A stretch of 15,590 nucleotides of DNA, from assembly GCA_964368495.1 (NCBI GenBank), contig CAYJAJ010000032.1, positions 1-15,590 on the forward strand, in the 5' to 3' direction. Below, in pieces: positions 7,486-15,396 of this stretch (position 1 is its first letter; every line of letters starts with the position of its first letter). The translations under genes were made by a program, and so were the position numbers. The notes under the pieces were generated by a model. The model did no database searches, was not told where the DNA came from, and was given only the letters and a program-made list of their open reading frames with translations. This DNA is from CALVGQ01 sp964368495. Its GTDB lineage: Bacteria; Bacillota_I; Bacilli_A; Erysipelotrichales; Erysipelotrichaceae.

Positions 7486-8060
7486 GAAAAGCTAGTGCAA
7501 GCAGAACTACAAAAGAAACAACCATTGATTTAGCGATACAACTTGATGGTACTGGGGCAAGTGAAATAAGTACCGGGATTGGTTTTTTTGATCATATGCT
7601 ACACCTATTTGCTTTTCATTCAAATATCGATTTAACACTTAAAGCATCAGGAGATTTACATGTATGTGATCATCATTTAATAGAGGATTGTGGCATTTTA
7701 TTAGGAACATTATTTAAAGAAGCATTAGGAGATAAAGTTGGAATTGCACGTTATGGTAGTGCAAGAGTAATTATGGATGAATGCTTAAGCAGCGTTGATG
7801 TTGATGTATGCAATCGTTCCTATTTAGTATTTAATTGTGATTTTAGACGTGATAATATTCATACTTATTCAACTGAGATGACAAAAGAATTTTTTCAAGC
7901 CTTTGCATATAATGCTAATTTAAGTTTACATATCAATTTGCTTTATGGTGATAATGATCATCACAAAGTGGAAGCTCTTTTTAAAGGGGTTGCAAGAGCG
8001 TTGAAACAAGCTATTACAGTTGAATCAAATCAAGTTTCAAGTAGTAAAGGAGTCTTGTGA
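7482..8060 (+). CDS. hisB: Imidazoleglycerol-phosphate dehydratase HisB
   Basis: Removes water from imidazole glycerol phosphate to give imidazole acetol phosphate, using a manganese-containing active site. The 192 residues cover only the dehydratase; there is no N-terminal HAD phosphatase domain as in the E. coli bifunctional protein. His/Glu-rich metal motifs are visible: FFDHMLHLFAFHS, HVCDHHLIEDCG and NDHHKVEALFKG. I prefer ATG 7482 over ATG 7476 because GGAGG (7470-7474) lies 7 bases before the former and only 1 base before the latter. It overlaps hisC by ATGA and hisH by TGATG. Confidence 0.97.
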   Translation: MRKASASRTTKETTIDLAIQLDGTGASEISTGIGFFDHMLHLFAFHSNIDLTLKASGDLHVCDHHLIEDCGILLGTLFKEALGDKVGIARYGSARVIMDECLSSVDVDVCNRSYLVFNCDFRRDNIHTYSTEMTKEFFQAFAYNANLSLHINLLYGDNDHHKVEALFKGVARALKQAITVESNQVSSSKGVL

Positions 8061-8674
8061 TGCTTGCAATTATTGATTATGGAATGGGAAATTTACATAG
8101 TGTATATAATGCGTTACAGTTTATGGGATGTTCTTGTATTATTACCAATAACCCACAAGATTTAAAAGATTGTAAAGGTATGATTTTACCAGGGGTAGGC
8201 GCTTTTAAAGACTGCATGGATAATTTAGTTGCCTCTGAACTTGTGCCCACAATATTAGAAGAAGTGAAAAAAGGAAAGCCATTATTGGGAATATGTGTTG
8301 GTATGCAGGTCTTGTATGAAGTAGGATATGAAGTTGAAAAAACGAAAGGGCTTGGCTTGTTACAAGGATGCATTGCATTGATGAAAAATGATACATTAAA
8401 AATTCCTCATATGGGATGGAATAGACTTATAAAAAACAAAGATGTTTCTTTATTAAAGGGTTGTAGTCAAGAGCCGTATGTTTATTATGTTCACTCGTAT
8501 TATGCAGGTGATTATGTAGAAGAAGAGGTGTTGGCATATTCCATGTATGGCGATATAAAAATTTGTGGAATGGTGCAAAAAGAGAATGTGTATGGTGTCC
8601 AATTTCACCCAGAAAAAAGCGGTGAAGAGGGGTTACAAATACTAAAGAATTTTATGGAGGTCTGTTCATGTTAA
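8060..8674 (+). CDS. hisH: Imidazole glycerol phosphate synthase glutaminase subunit HisH
   Basis: A class I glutamine amidotransferase that hydrolyses glutamine and passes ammonia to HisF. The 204 residues begin LAIIDYGMGNLHSV. The GICVGMQ nucleophile elbow carries C79, and VQFHPEKS supplies H183 and E185, giving an intact Cys-His-Glu triad. The start is taken as ATG 8060 (AAAGGAG 7 bases upstream) rather than GTG 8057. It overlaps hisB by one base and hisA by seven. Confidence 0.97.
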   Translation: MLAIIDYGMGNLHSVYNALQFMGCSCIITNNPQDLKDCKGMILPGVGAFKDCMDNLVASELVPTILEEVKKGKPLLGICVGMQVLYEVGYEVEKTKGLGLLQGCIALMKNDTLKIPHMGWNRLIKNKDVSLLKGCSQEPYVYYVHSYYAGDYVEEEVLAYSMYGDIKICGMVQKENVYGVQFHPEKSGEEGLQILKNFMEVCSC

Positions 8675-9396
8675 TTTTACCTGCAATTGATATTATGGAT
8701 GCAAAACCTGTGCGATTATATCAAGGCGATTTTAAACAAAAAGAAGTAGTTGCTCAAAGTGTTTTAAAAGTTGCTCAAAAATTTGAAAAAGAAGGAGCTC
8801 AATTTCTACATCTTGTGGATTTGGATGGCGCAAAACAAGGGTGCTTAGTAAATCACAAATGGATATTGGATGTTGTAGAAAACTCGAACTTGTTAACACA
8901 AGTTGGTGGTGGTATTAGAAATATGAATGATGTCGATTTTTATTTACAAAAAGGCGTAACAAGAGTCATCTTAGGAACTAGTGCGATGGAAGATGAAGTG
9001 TTCTTAAAAGAAGCATTAGCCAAGTATGGGGAACGCATTGTCGTTGGTTTGGATTGTAAAAATGAATATGTGTATGGACATGGATGGTTAGAGGGTGGAA
9101 AGATTCATTATGTAGCTTTTGCAAAACAATTAGCAGCCCTAGGTGTTCGCTACATCGTGTTAACGGATATAGCAAGAGATGGAACATTGCAAGGTCCAAA
9201 TCTAGATATGATGCAAAATCTAAAAAAGGAAGTAGACTTAAATATTATTGCAAGTGGTGGAATTAAGGATATAGAAGATATCAAAAATTTATGTGATTTA
9301 GATATATATGGGGCAATTACAGGAAAAGCCTTATATCATAATACATTGTCTCTACGTGATGCAATTAAGGAAGGAAAACAAAGAAATGTTAAGTAA
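8668..9396 (+). CDS. hisA: ProFAR isomerase HisA
   Basis: A (beta/alpha)8-barrel enzyme catalysing the Amadori isomerisation of ProFAR to PRFAR, the substrate of HisFH. The 242-residue length is typical. Seen: LPAIDIMD with catalytic D8, VGGGIRNMND, VVGLDCK with D129, LTDIARDGT and the phosphate-binding IASGGIKD. The start ATG 8668 lies inside the end of hisH, with TGGAGG upstream at 8655-8660. Its 3' end overlaps hisF by 11 bases. It differs from the related HisF barrel by PAID in place of PCLD. Confidence 0.97.
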   Translation: MLILPAIDIMDAKPVRLYQGDFKQKEVVAQSVLKVAQKFEKEGAQFLHLVDLDGAKQGCLVNHKWILDVVENSNLLTQVGGGIRNMNDVDFYLQKGVTRVILGTSAMEDEVFLKEALAKYGERIVVGLDCKNEYVYGHGWLEGGKIHYVAFAKQLAALGVRYIVLTDIARDGTLQGPNLDMMQNLKKEVDLNIIASGGIKDIEDIKNLCDLDIYGAITGKALYHNTLSLRDAIKEGKQRNVK

Positions 9397-10150
9397 GAGA
9401 ATTATCCCCTGCCTTGATGTGATGGATGGAAAAGTTGTAAAAGGGGTTAATTTTAAAGGCTTAAAAGAAGTAGGGGATCCTGTAGCCTTAGCAAAACAAT
9501 ATTATGAAGATGGTGCTGATGAAATTGTGTTTTTAGACATTTCAGCAACACATGAAAATCGCGATACAATGGTAGATGTTGTTAAAAAAGTTGCAGAAAG
9601 TATTTATATACCTTTTACTGTTGGTGGAGGGATTCGTAGCATTGAGGACATTAAAAAGATGCTTCGAGCAGGAGCAGATAAAGTGTCTTTGAATTCAAGT
9701 GCTATCAAAAACCCTGAACTTATAAGTCAAGGGGCAAAAATGTTTGGATCACAGTGCATTGTTGTGGCAATTGATGCTAAACAAAGAGAAGATAAAACAG
9801 GATATGATGTTTATGTTTCAGGTGGTCGAATCAACACAGGTCTAGATTTAATCGATTGGGTAAAACAAGCAATAATGTTGGGTGCTGGAGAAATTTTACT
9901 TACAAGCATGGATGCTGATGGCACCAAAAATGGGTTTGATTTAGCAATGTTGCGAGCGGTTAATGAACAAGTTCAGGTTCCTCTTATTGCAAGTGGTGGA
10001 TGTGGTAGCATTGAACACATCATAGATGCATGTCAACAAGAGGTAGCTGATGCTGTTTTAGCTGCATCCATTTTCCACTATGGTACACACAGCATACAAG
10101 AGGTAAAACAAGCAATGAAAATGGCTAATATTTCAGTGAGGTTAAAATGA
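9386..10150 (+). CDS. hisF: Imidazole glycerol phosphate synthase cyclase subunit HisF
   Basis: The barrel partner of HisH: it uses HisH-derived ammonia to turn PRFAR into imidazole glycerol phosphate and AICAR. The 254 residues begin LSKRIIPCLDVMDGKVVKGV with catalytic D11; AIDAK holds the second catalytic D130. VGGGIRS, TSMDADGTKNG and IASGGCGS are the family phosphate-binding and loop motifs. The frame is open upstream to TTG 9308, but the protein family begins at ATG 9386, with AAGGAAGG-type purines upstream. It overlaps hisA by 11 bases and hisI by four. Confidence 0.97.
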   Translation: MLSKRIIPCLDVMDGKVVKGVNFKGLKEVGDPVALAKQYYEDGADEIVFLDISATHENRDTMVDVVKKVAESIYIPFTVGGGIRSIEDIKKMLRAGADKVSLNSSAIKNPELISQGAKMFGSQCIVVAIDAKQREDKTGYDVYVSGGRINTGLDLIDWVKQAIMLGAGEILLTSMDADGTKNGFDLAMLRAVNEQVQVPLIASGGCGSIEHIIDACQQEVADAVLAASIFHYGTHSIQEVKQAMKMANISVRLK

Positions 10151-10491
10151 TTGATGTGAATATAATAAATAAAATTGATTTTGAAAAATTAGCAGGATTA
10201 ATCCCAGTAATTGTTCAAGATTATGAAACAAAGGATGTTTTAATGATGGCATATATGAATAAAGAAAGTCTACATATAACAATTAAAAAAAAATTAGCGT
10301 GTTACTATAGCCGCAGTAGACAAATGTTATGGCTTAAAGGAGAAACAAGTGGTCATTATCAACATGTCAAAAAAATAATGCTTGATTGTGATAGTGATAC
10401 ATTATTGATGTATGTTAAGCAAGAAGGTGTTGCTTGCCATACGGGATCTTATTCTTGTTTTTTCCAAACAATAGTTCAGGAGGAATTATAA
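10147..10491 (+). CDS. hisI: Phosphoribosyl-AMP cyclohydrolase HisI (monofunctional)
   Basis: Opens the adenine ring of phosphoribosyl-AMP, step three of the pathway, using zinc and magnesium. The 114 residues contain only the PRA-CH domain. YYSRSRQMLWLKGETSGH is the signature region; D80-C-D-S-D84 provides the magnesium aspartates, and C81, C97 and C104 the zinc cysteines (DCDSD, ACHTGSYSC). In many bacteria HisI is fused to HisE; here hisE is the separate next gene, overlapping by one base (TAATG). Confidence 0.96.
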   Translation: MIDVNIINKIDFEKLAGLIPVIVQDYETKDVLMMAYMNKESLHITIKKKLACYYSRSRQMLWLKGETSGHYQHVKKIMLDCDSDTLLMYVKQEGVACHTGSYSCFFQTIVQEEL

Positions 10492-10817
10492 TGAATAATG
10501 AATTACTAGCTTTATATAATACAATATTAATGAAAAAAGAAAGTAATGAAGAAGGAAGTTATACTTCATATTTATTTGAAAAAGGGTTAGATAAAATTTT
10601 AAAAAAGGTAGGGGAAGAAAATACTGAGGTTATTATTGCGTCTTTAAAAAACAATAATGAAGAGCTTATAAATGAGCTGGCTGATTTGTTTTATCATCTT
10701 ACTGTGCTTATGGTCGAAAAAGAAATCACGTTTGATGATGTGAGCGATGAGTTATCTAGACGTAGTAAAAAAACAGGTAACTTAAAATCAGAGCGAAAAA
10801 AAATAGAAAAATATTGA
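10491..10817 (+). CDS. hisE: Phosphoribosyl-ATP pyrophosphatase HisE
   Basis: Hydrolyses phosphoribosyl-ATP to phosphoribosyl-AMP and pyrophosphate, step two of the pathway. It is an all-alpha MazG-like protein of 108 residues. Metal-binding acidic motifs are visible: GEENTEVIIA (an ExxE element) and NELADLFYHL (an ExxD element). ATG 10491 is preceded by CAGGAGG (10477-10483), so the longer frame from 10434 inside hisI is not used. Last gene of the operon; a strong terminator starts 57 bases later. Confidence 0.96.
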   Translation: MNNELLALYNTILMKKESNEEGSYTSYLFEKGLDKILKKVGEENTEVIIASLKNNNEELINELADLFYHLTVLMVEKEITFDDVSDELSRRSKKTGNLKSERKKIEKY

Positions 10818-10873
10818 CGAATGAATCAGTAATTGACATAAGTCTTAATCATAAAAAAATGTGAGTTTTTAAC

Positions 10874-10910
10874 AAATTGCCCTGTATATTAACAGGGCAA
10901 TTTTATTTAA
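10874..10910 (+). terminator. his operon terminator
   Basis: Perfect 12-bp stem AAATTGCCCTGT (10874-10885) and ACAGGGCAATTT (10892-10903), six-base loop, followed by T-rich TTTTATTT. A GC core with flanking A and T makes it a strong intrinsic terminator. It closes the hisZ-hisE transcript and insulates the next operon. Confidence 0.93.
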
Positions 10911-11085
10911 AAAAATCAACAAAGATACTTTTTTTATCTAAGAAAATTGATGTACATTCAGCGCTATGAAATGCATAGTATTTCGCAGAAAAAAGGTCTT
11001 AAACTAGTGATGAATAACTCTACATAGTAGATTAATTAGTGTTTTTAATGATACTTGTAATTATGAAAAGAGAAAAGATTTCAAT

Positions 11086-11114
11086 TTGACTTTTGAAAAT
11101 AACTTGGCTATACT
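11086..11114 (+). promoter_or_regulatory. Sigma-A promoter of the signalling operon
   Basis: TTGACT (11086-11091), 17 bases, TATACT (11109-11114): 5 of 6 matches at each hexamer with ideal spacing. The start of transcription should be near 11121, about 50 bases before the first gene. No clear operator overlaps it. Confidence 0.8.
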
Positions 11115-11171
11115 TCTAAATGATTATGAATAGGTAAAAAAATAATGGGGTAATTTGAGGGGGAAAATAAG

Positions 11172-12866
11172 TTGAAACAGGAAACTAAAAACTATTTTAT
11201 TCAAATATGCATTGCACTGAGCCTTTTATTTCTTGCGGGAGTGCTGTATCAACTTCCTGTTTTTGTACAAATTAAATACCTATTATTAGGTATGATAGGA
11301 CAAGTGCTATCCGTGACAATCTATATTGCACTTTTTTCTTATTGGACAATAAGTGTTTATCAACGGATTATGCAAAAACATGTGCGCACAACGATTATTC
11401 TTCTAGGAATGAATATGATTTTTTGGATTATCCTAAGATCCATCAAATGGTACTCTTTCACTTTTGTTATAGTGGAAGATCGACTTTTATGGTACATGTA
11501 CTACATTCCCATTTTATTAATACCATTACTTTTTTTCTATATTTCTTTATGCTTAAATCAAGTAGAAGATTTTAAACCTAATAAAAAGTGGCTATTATTA
11601 CTTATTCCAACGATTCTTTTTATAGCTTTAGTCCTTACCAATGATATTCATCATTTAGTTTTTATTAACGATACTTCAATCCGTACTTATGGGGCTGATT
11701 ATAGCCATGGAGTAGGATATTTTCTTATCATTGGTTACATCATTATTCTTGTGGTGGCATCATTAATTCAAATTATGCATAAGTTTAATGCTTCTATTCA
11801 AACAAAAAAAGCCTCTTTATTACCATCATCAGTATTATTATTGATTTTAATATATGGGATTGCCTATATCATTAAACCTAATTATGGAATAGGTTATTAT
11901 TTAGATTTAACCGTGTTTATTTGTGCAATGGTAGTTTTTTTCTTAGAGGCTTGCATAAAGACAAAAATTATTCCCTCTAATCAAGGGCATCAAGCTTTCT
12001 TTTATAATGCTGCTATCCATGCCCAAATACTAAATAAACAAGGAAAAGCAGTATATTCATCCGATACTGATTTAGTAGTGAAAGAAACTGATTTTGAACA
12101 ATTAAAAACACAACATAGCCTTAACTTAGATGAGAATACGATACTTTATATGAGTGCTATTCGTGGTGGCTATGTAGTATGGAGTAAAGATGTAACTTTT
12201 ATTACATCTAAAATAAAAGAATTAAAAAAACTAAATGATAATTTGTTTAAAGAGGTAGGTTTATTAGAACAAGAAAATACTCAAAAAAGTGAAACAGCAC
12301 GTTTAAGTAAACTTCATCAGCTACAAGAGATGATGATTCAGGAAATTATTCCATACAGTAAGAAAATAAAAAGTACTTTGGACGGTACTAATAATTCAAC
12401 AACCAAGGAAACACAGGCACTACTTTTTGAAACGAGTATGACCTCCACCTATTTAAAAAGAAAAGTAAATTTAATTTTAACGGCTCAAACAGAAAAAGAA
12501 ATTACAAGTGAAGAAATGCAACGTTGTTTTCTAGAATCTTTTCAGTTACTTAAAATATTTAATAAGACTTGTGAAATTCGTATAATTAAAGAGTGTACCA
12601 TGAGTTTATCCGTAGCCATGATAAGCTATGATTTGTATCAGTATATTATTGAAAAAGTGAATTATCAATTTGAAATAATTTATATCACTTATAATCAAGA
12701 AGACAATAAAACCCTATTTACAATTCAAATATCTAAAGAAAAAAGTTTAGTGCAAAATGAAATTGAAAGCTTTGAGTCAGCTAAATTAACTTCATTACAA
12801 GCTGATATCAAAATGAGTGAAGAAACGGAAAACTATATTATTACTTTAACTATACCTATTAAATAA
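11172..12866 (+). CDS. 7TM-type sensor protein with degenerate histidine-kinase region
   Basis: A 564-residue membrane protein. Residues about 8-265 contain roughly eight hydrophobic segments (near 9-29, 35-58, 72-92, 106-127, 139-156, 183-206, 216-237 and 242-262). They resemble the 'histidine kinase N-terminal 7TM' domain, including its LTNDIHHLVF element. Residues 266-360 could be a PAS-like linker, and 345-375 is coiled-coil-like. The C-terminal 200 residues have kinase-like size and position, but I find no H-box histidine in HD/HE context, no asparagine-bearing N-box of the NEAxxNA type and no glycine-rich G-boxes. It is therefore probably not an ATP-using kinase and may be a sensor or scaffold for the kinase encoded next. 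Start: TTG 11172 with GAGGGGG 8 bases upstream; no nearby ATG fits. First gene of the operon. Confidence 0.75.
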   Translation: MKQETKNYFIQICIALSLLFLAGVLYQLPVFVQIKYLLLGMIGQVLSVTIYIALFSYWTISVYQRIMQKHVRTTIILLGMNMIFWIILRSIKWYSFTFVIVEDRLLWYMYYIPILLIPLLFFYISLCLNQVEDFKPNKKWLLLLIPTILFIALVLTNDIHHLVFINDTSIRTYGADYSHGVGYFLIIGYIIILVVASLIQIMHKFNASIQTKKASLLPSSVLLLILIYGIAYIIKPNYGIGYYLDLTVFICAMVVFFLEACIKTKIIPSNQGHQAFFYNAAIHAQILNKQGKAVYSSDTDLVVKETDFEQLKTQHSLNLDENTILYMSAIRGGYVVWSKDVTFITSKIKELKKLNDNLFKEVGLLEQENTQKSETARLSKLHQLQEMMIQEIIPYSKKIKSTLDGTNNSTTKETQALLFETSMTSTYLKRKVNLILTAQTEKEITSEEMQRCFLESFQLLKIFNKTCEIRIIKECTMSLSVAMISYDLYQYIIEKVNYQFEIIYITYNQEDNKTLFTIQISKEKSLVQNEIESFESAKLTSLQADIKMSEETENYIITLTIPIK

Positions 12867-12882
12867 GAAAGGAGAACATAAC

Positions 12883-14178
12883 ATGTCATTTGTATTATTA
12901 GATGATCGCATAAGAGGCTATATTATTTCGTTCATGATGTTAAGTCTTATCTTATCAATTATTGTCCTAATCGCTAGATATACCCTTGTTCAAGACAGAA
13001 AAATAAGAGTCAGTCACATCCTACTAACCATAATTAATAGTGTATACATAGCTAGTTTGATGGAATTAAATCACTTTACTTGGATGACGAATAAGTTTGA
13101 GTTGTCATTCATTTCAAAAGTTGTGATGAATACTTCAAGTAAGATAGCGGTACTTTTTAGTGCACTCGTAACTACTTTAGCAATAACCATGATGATTAAA
13201 CTTTACCGAAATAGTAAAGATAATCTTAATGTTTTTTCCATTAAAGAGGCAATAGAAAATTTGGAAACTGGAATAGCCTTTGTAGGTGAAGAAGGAGAGA
13301 TTCTGCTTTCAAACCATATCATGCAAAATTTAAGTATCACATTATGTGGACGTGTATTTTTAAGTGGTAATCAATTTTATCAAGAATTACTAGCGATGAG
13401 AAGCAACGAAAATTGTGTCATAAAATCACTTGATCCGGCATTTATGCTAAGTGATGAAAAGGTATGGCAGTTCACAAGAAAAACTATGCCTCTTCAAGAT
13501 CAAACTTATGTTCAAATTCTTGCCAATGATATTACTGTGCTGTATCACCTTAATGAAGATACTGCAAAAATAAATGAAAAACTATCTGAGCAACAACAAA
13601 GATTAAAAGAATTAACCAATAAAATTGAAAAAAATACAGAAGAAGAAGTAGCGTTACGATTAAAGGTAAATTTTCATGATAATTTTGGGAACTTGCTTGC
13701 ACTTACTAAAAAAACTTTAAGAGAAAGAAGTGAAGTTGATGAGACTAAAGTAATTACAGATTATTGGACTCAATTAAATAGAGTGCTTCATGATTTATCG
13801 CAAGATACTAAGCCAAACTTGTCATTAAATCAAATACAACTTTTTGCGAGTAAATTAGGTTGTAGCATAGAAATTAATGGATTGTTACCTGAACAAGAAG
13901 AGGAAAAGGAAGTACTATTACTTTGTATTAATGAAGCGCTAAAAAATGCTTATCGACACGGAAATGCAAAAAGATTAATGGTGAGTATTCAAGAAACTAA
14001 AGACAAAATCCATTTAAAAATTTATAATGAGGATAAGCAAGCACCTGAAGTAATCCGTGAAGGTGGAGGATTATCGGGACTACGCTATAAAGTTGAACAA
14101 TTAGGTGGAACGATGAATATCGTATGTGATCATGGGGTAATTATAGAAGTAACACTGGATAATGCTGAGGGGGAATAA
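12883..14178 (+). CDS. Membrane sensor histidine kinase, NarL/LuxR-partner type
   Basis: A 431-residue kinase. Three membrane segments (about 12-32, 43-60, 80-105) precede a PAS-like region at 115-225 (IENLETGIAFVGEEGEILLSN) and a coiled coil near 225-258. The phosphoacceptor is most likely H265 in NFHDNFGNLL, the HD-xxG-xxL pattern of kinases that partner LuxR-type regulators. The ATPase domain keeps the N-box NEALKNAYRHG (N350, N355) and a G-box GGGLSGLR beginning at G394, followed by QLGGTM. It thus looks catalytically complete, unlike the protein before it. AAAGGAG lies 8 bases before the ATG; the gap to the previous gene is 16 bases and to the response regulator 3 bases. The signal is unknown. 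Confidence 0.88.
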   Translation: MSFVLLDDRIRGYIISFMMLSLILSIIVLIARYTLVQDRKIRVSHILLTIINSVYIASLMELNHFTWMTNKFELSFISKVVMNTSSKIAVLFSALVTTLAITMMIKLYRNSKDNLNVFSIKEAIENLETGIAFVGEEGEILLSNHIMQNLSITLCGRVFLSGNQFYQELLAMRSNENCVIKSLDPAFMLSDEKVWQFTRKTMPLQDQTYVQILANDITVLYHLNEDTAKINEKLSEQQQRLKELTNKIEKNTEEEVALRLKVNFHDNFGNLLALTKKTLRERSEVDETKVITDYWTQLNRVLHDLSQDTKPNLSLNQIQLFASKLGCSIEINGLLPEQEEEKEVLLLCINEALKNAYRHGNAKRLMVSIQETKDKIHLKIYNEDKQAPEVIREGGGLSGLRYKVEQLGGTMNIVCDHGVIIEVTLDNAEGE

Positions 14179-14181
14179 AGG

Positions 14182-14823
14182 ATGTATAACGTAATTGTGG
14201 TGGATGATCAAAAAAGTTCGCAGGATTTAATGAAGTATGCCATACTAAGAGGAAAAGACAGGTATAATTTAGTTAATACTGCTTTTGATGCTGATGACGT
14301 AATGTTGTCATTACCCTATGAAAATGTGGACTTGATTTTAATGGATATATATACTCAGGGAAAAGAAAACGGTATCAAGGTTGCAAAGCAAGTTAAGAAA
14401 AATTATCCAAAAACAAAAATTATCGTATTAACTTTCGTCTTACAGAAAAGGCATATAGAAGAGGCAAAAGAAGCAGGATGTGAAGGGTTTTGGTATAAAG
14501 ATCATGCAGACATTGATTTACTTGAGGTAATGGATAATGTTATGGATGGAAATATCTATTATCCACAGGAACAGCCGATAGTTGCTATCGGGACAGCTAA
14601 GACTTCTGATTTTACTAATAAAGAATTAGCGATATTACAGGCAAAGGTTAATGGATATTCTAATGAGCGAGTTTGTGCTTTATTGAATATCAAAAGTAGA
14701 ACTTTAGATACTCACTTAAGCAATATAAAAAATAAAACAGGGTATGATAGTTTATTAAAACTCGTTGCGGATGTATCTGCAAAGAAATTCATTATTGCAG
14801 AAGATAAAAAAGAGGATGACTAG
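14182..14823 (+). CDS. LuxR/NarL-family response regulator
   Basis: A 213-residue regulator with an N-terminal receiver (1-125) and a C-terminal helix-turn-helix (about 140-205). Receiver residues are complete: acidic pair D8-D9, phosphorylation site D55 (LILMDIY), T84 (IVLTF) and K106 (WYKDH). The C-terminal part FTNKELAILQAKVNGYSNERVC with SRTLDTHLSNIKNKTG fits the LuxR DNA-binding fold. It should be phosphorylated by the kinase directly upstream, with which it shares a 3-base gap. Targets are unknown; its own promoter and the neighbouring small transcription unit are natural candidates. Confidence 0.93.
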   Translation: MYNVIVVDDQKSSQDLMKYAILRGKDRYNLVNTAFDADDVMLSLPYENVDLILMDIYTQGKENGIKVAKQVKKNYPKTKIIVLTFVLQKRHIEEAKEAGCEGFWYKDHADIDLLEVMDNVMDGNIYYPQEQPIVAIGTAKTSDFTNKELAILQAKVNGYSNERVCALLNIKSRTLDTHLSNIKNKTGYDSLLKLVADVSAKKFIIAEDKKEDD

Positions 14824-14825
14824 TT

Positions 14826-15176
14826 ATGAAAAAAGTGCTATTGGTGATTATATTGCTTCTTTTTTGCGGGTGTAGTAGTGATAACATTACAAACAATGAT
14901 GAAAAAAATAATCTTTCATCTGAAACAAGCAGTGAAGATATAGAGTATCTTCAGACTCTAATAGATTCTTTTGAAGAAGGTTATTTTGAAGGAAAAACTT
15001 TTATGCGTACAAAAGATGAAGTAATTTTAGGATATAATTGTGTCGTTTTTAAAGTGGGGATTCAAACAAAAGAGAAGTTTACTACTGAAGACTGGTATGC
15101 AGTAGATAATAATAAAAGAGTATATCAATATGATGTTGTAACGGATAATTGGTTAGAGCTTGTAAAACAGAATTAG
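14826..15176 (+). CDS. Small lipoprotein in the signalling operon
   Basis: A 116-residue protein with Lys-Lys and a hydrophobic core at residues 2-13, then FCGC with C16 as the likely lipidated cysteine. A Ser/Asn/Asp/Glu-rich spacer (17-40) follows, then a globular part of about 75 residues with TFMRTKDEVILGYNC and a repeated 'W/Y-x-V-D ... VYQYDV ... NWLEL' pattern. It is probably anchored to the outside of the cytoplasmic membrane. I do not recognise a named family. It starts 2 bases after the response regulator stop and is followed by a terminator, so it is the last gene of the operon. It may be an accessory to the sensors or simply an output. Confidence 0.8.
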   Translation: MKKVLLVIILLLFCGCSSDNITNNDEKNNLSSETSSEDIEYLQTLIDSFEEGYFEGKTFMRTKDEVILGYNCVVFKVGIQTKEKFTTEDWYAVDNNKRVYQYDVVTDNWLELVKQN

Positions 15177-15197
15177 AAATTTAAAAAATTTAAAAAA

Positions 15198-15234
15198 ATA
15201 AAACATCGGCGGAAATACACGATGTTTTATTATT
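15198..15234 (+). terminator. Terminator of the signalling operon
   Basis: Perfect 11-bp stem ATAAAACATCG (15198-15208) and CGATGTTTTAT (15220-15230) with an 11-base loop. The T-run lies inside the 3' arm and the flanks are symmetric, so it may work in both directions. It starts 21 bases after the lipoprotein stop. Confidence 0.8.
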
Positions 15235-15242
15235 GTGTGATT

Positions 15243-15251
15243 TGTTATAAT
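15243..15251 (+). promoter_or_regulatory. Extended -10 promoter of the mini gene
   Basis: TGT followed by TATAAT (15246-15251) gives a perfect extended -10 element. No good -35 is seen upstream, as that position falls in the preceding terminator; extended -10 promoters can manage without one. Transcription would start near 15258, about 40 bases before the small ORF. Confidence 0.6.
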
Positions 15252-15297
15252 TTGCAAAATTGTCTTAATTATCTATTAAAAAAGTGGGGATAAATAG

Positions 15298-15396
15298 ATG
15301 AATACAAATTATTGCGGAAGATCAACAAAACAAAATAATTGCAGACAAAATACGTCTGCTTGTTTAATATGTTCATTTTATCATGAAATTAATTAA
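15298..15396 (+). CDS. 32-residue Cys-containing small protein (or sRNA) gene
   Basis: An ATG preceded by GTGGGGA at 7 bases or so opens a 32-residue frame beginning MNTNYCGRS and ending FYHEIN. It has four cysteines (C6, C15, C22, C25; the last two as CxxC) in a short polar sequence with no signal peptide, compatible with metal binding or disulfides. It is bracketed by its own extended -10 promoter and a very strong terminator whose stem begins in the stop codon, so the DNA is clearly a transcription unit. Whether the product is the peptide or the roughly 180-base RNA is open. I do not recognise the family. Confidence 0.5.
   Translation: MNTNYCGRSTKQNNCRQNTSACLICSFYHEIN

Larger units (their letters stand above)
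10818..11171. other. Intergenic region between the his and signalling operons
   Basis: It holds the his terminator (10874-10910) and the promoter of the signalling operon (11086-11114). Between them, 10911-11085 has no ORF with a ribosome binding site. It contains a loose imperfect palindrome around 10960-10986 (CTATG / CATAG flanked by GCG and CGC) that might be a regulator site but is weak. Confidence 0.5.

Noticed and set aside
9084..9266. Plus-strand 60-residue ORF inside hisA
   Set aside because: Out-of-frame shadow of hisA, with no start signals. The 77-residue frame at 11342-11575 inside the 7TM-type gene is likewise rejected.
10953..10990. Imperfect palindrome near GCGCTATG / CATAG ... 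CGC as an operator
   Set aside because: Only 5-bp perfect arms, over 90 bases from the promoter; noted but too weak to call.
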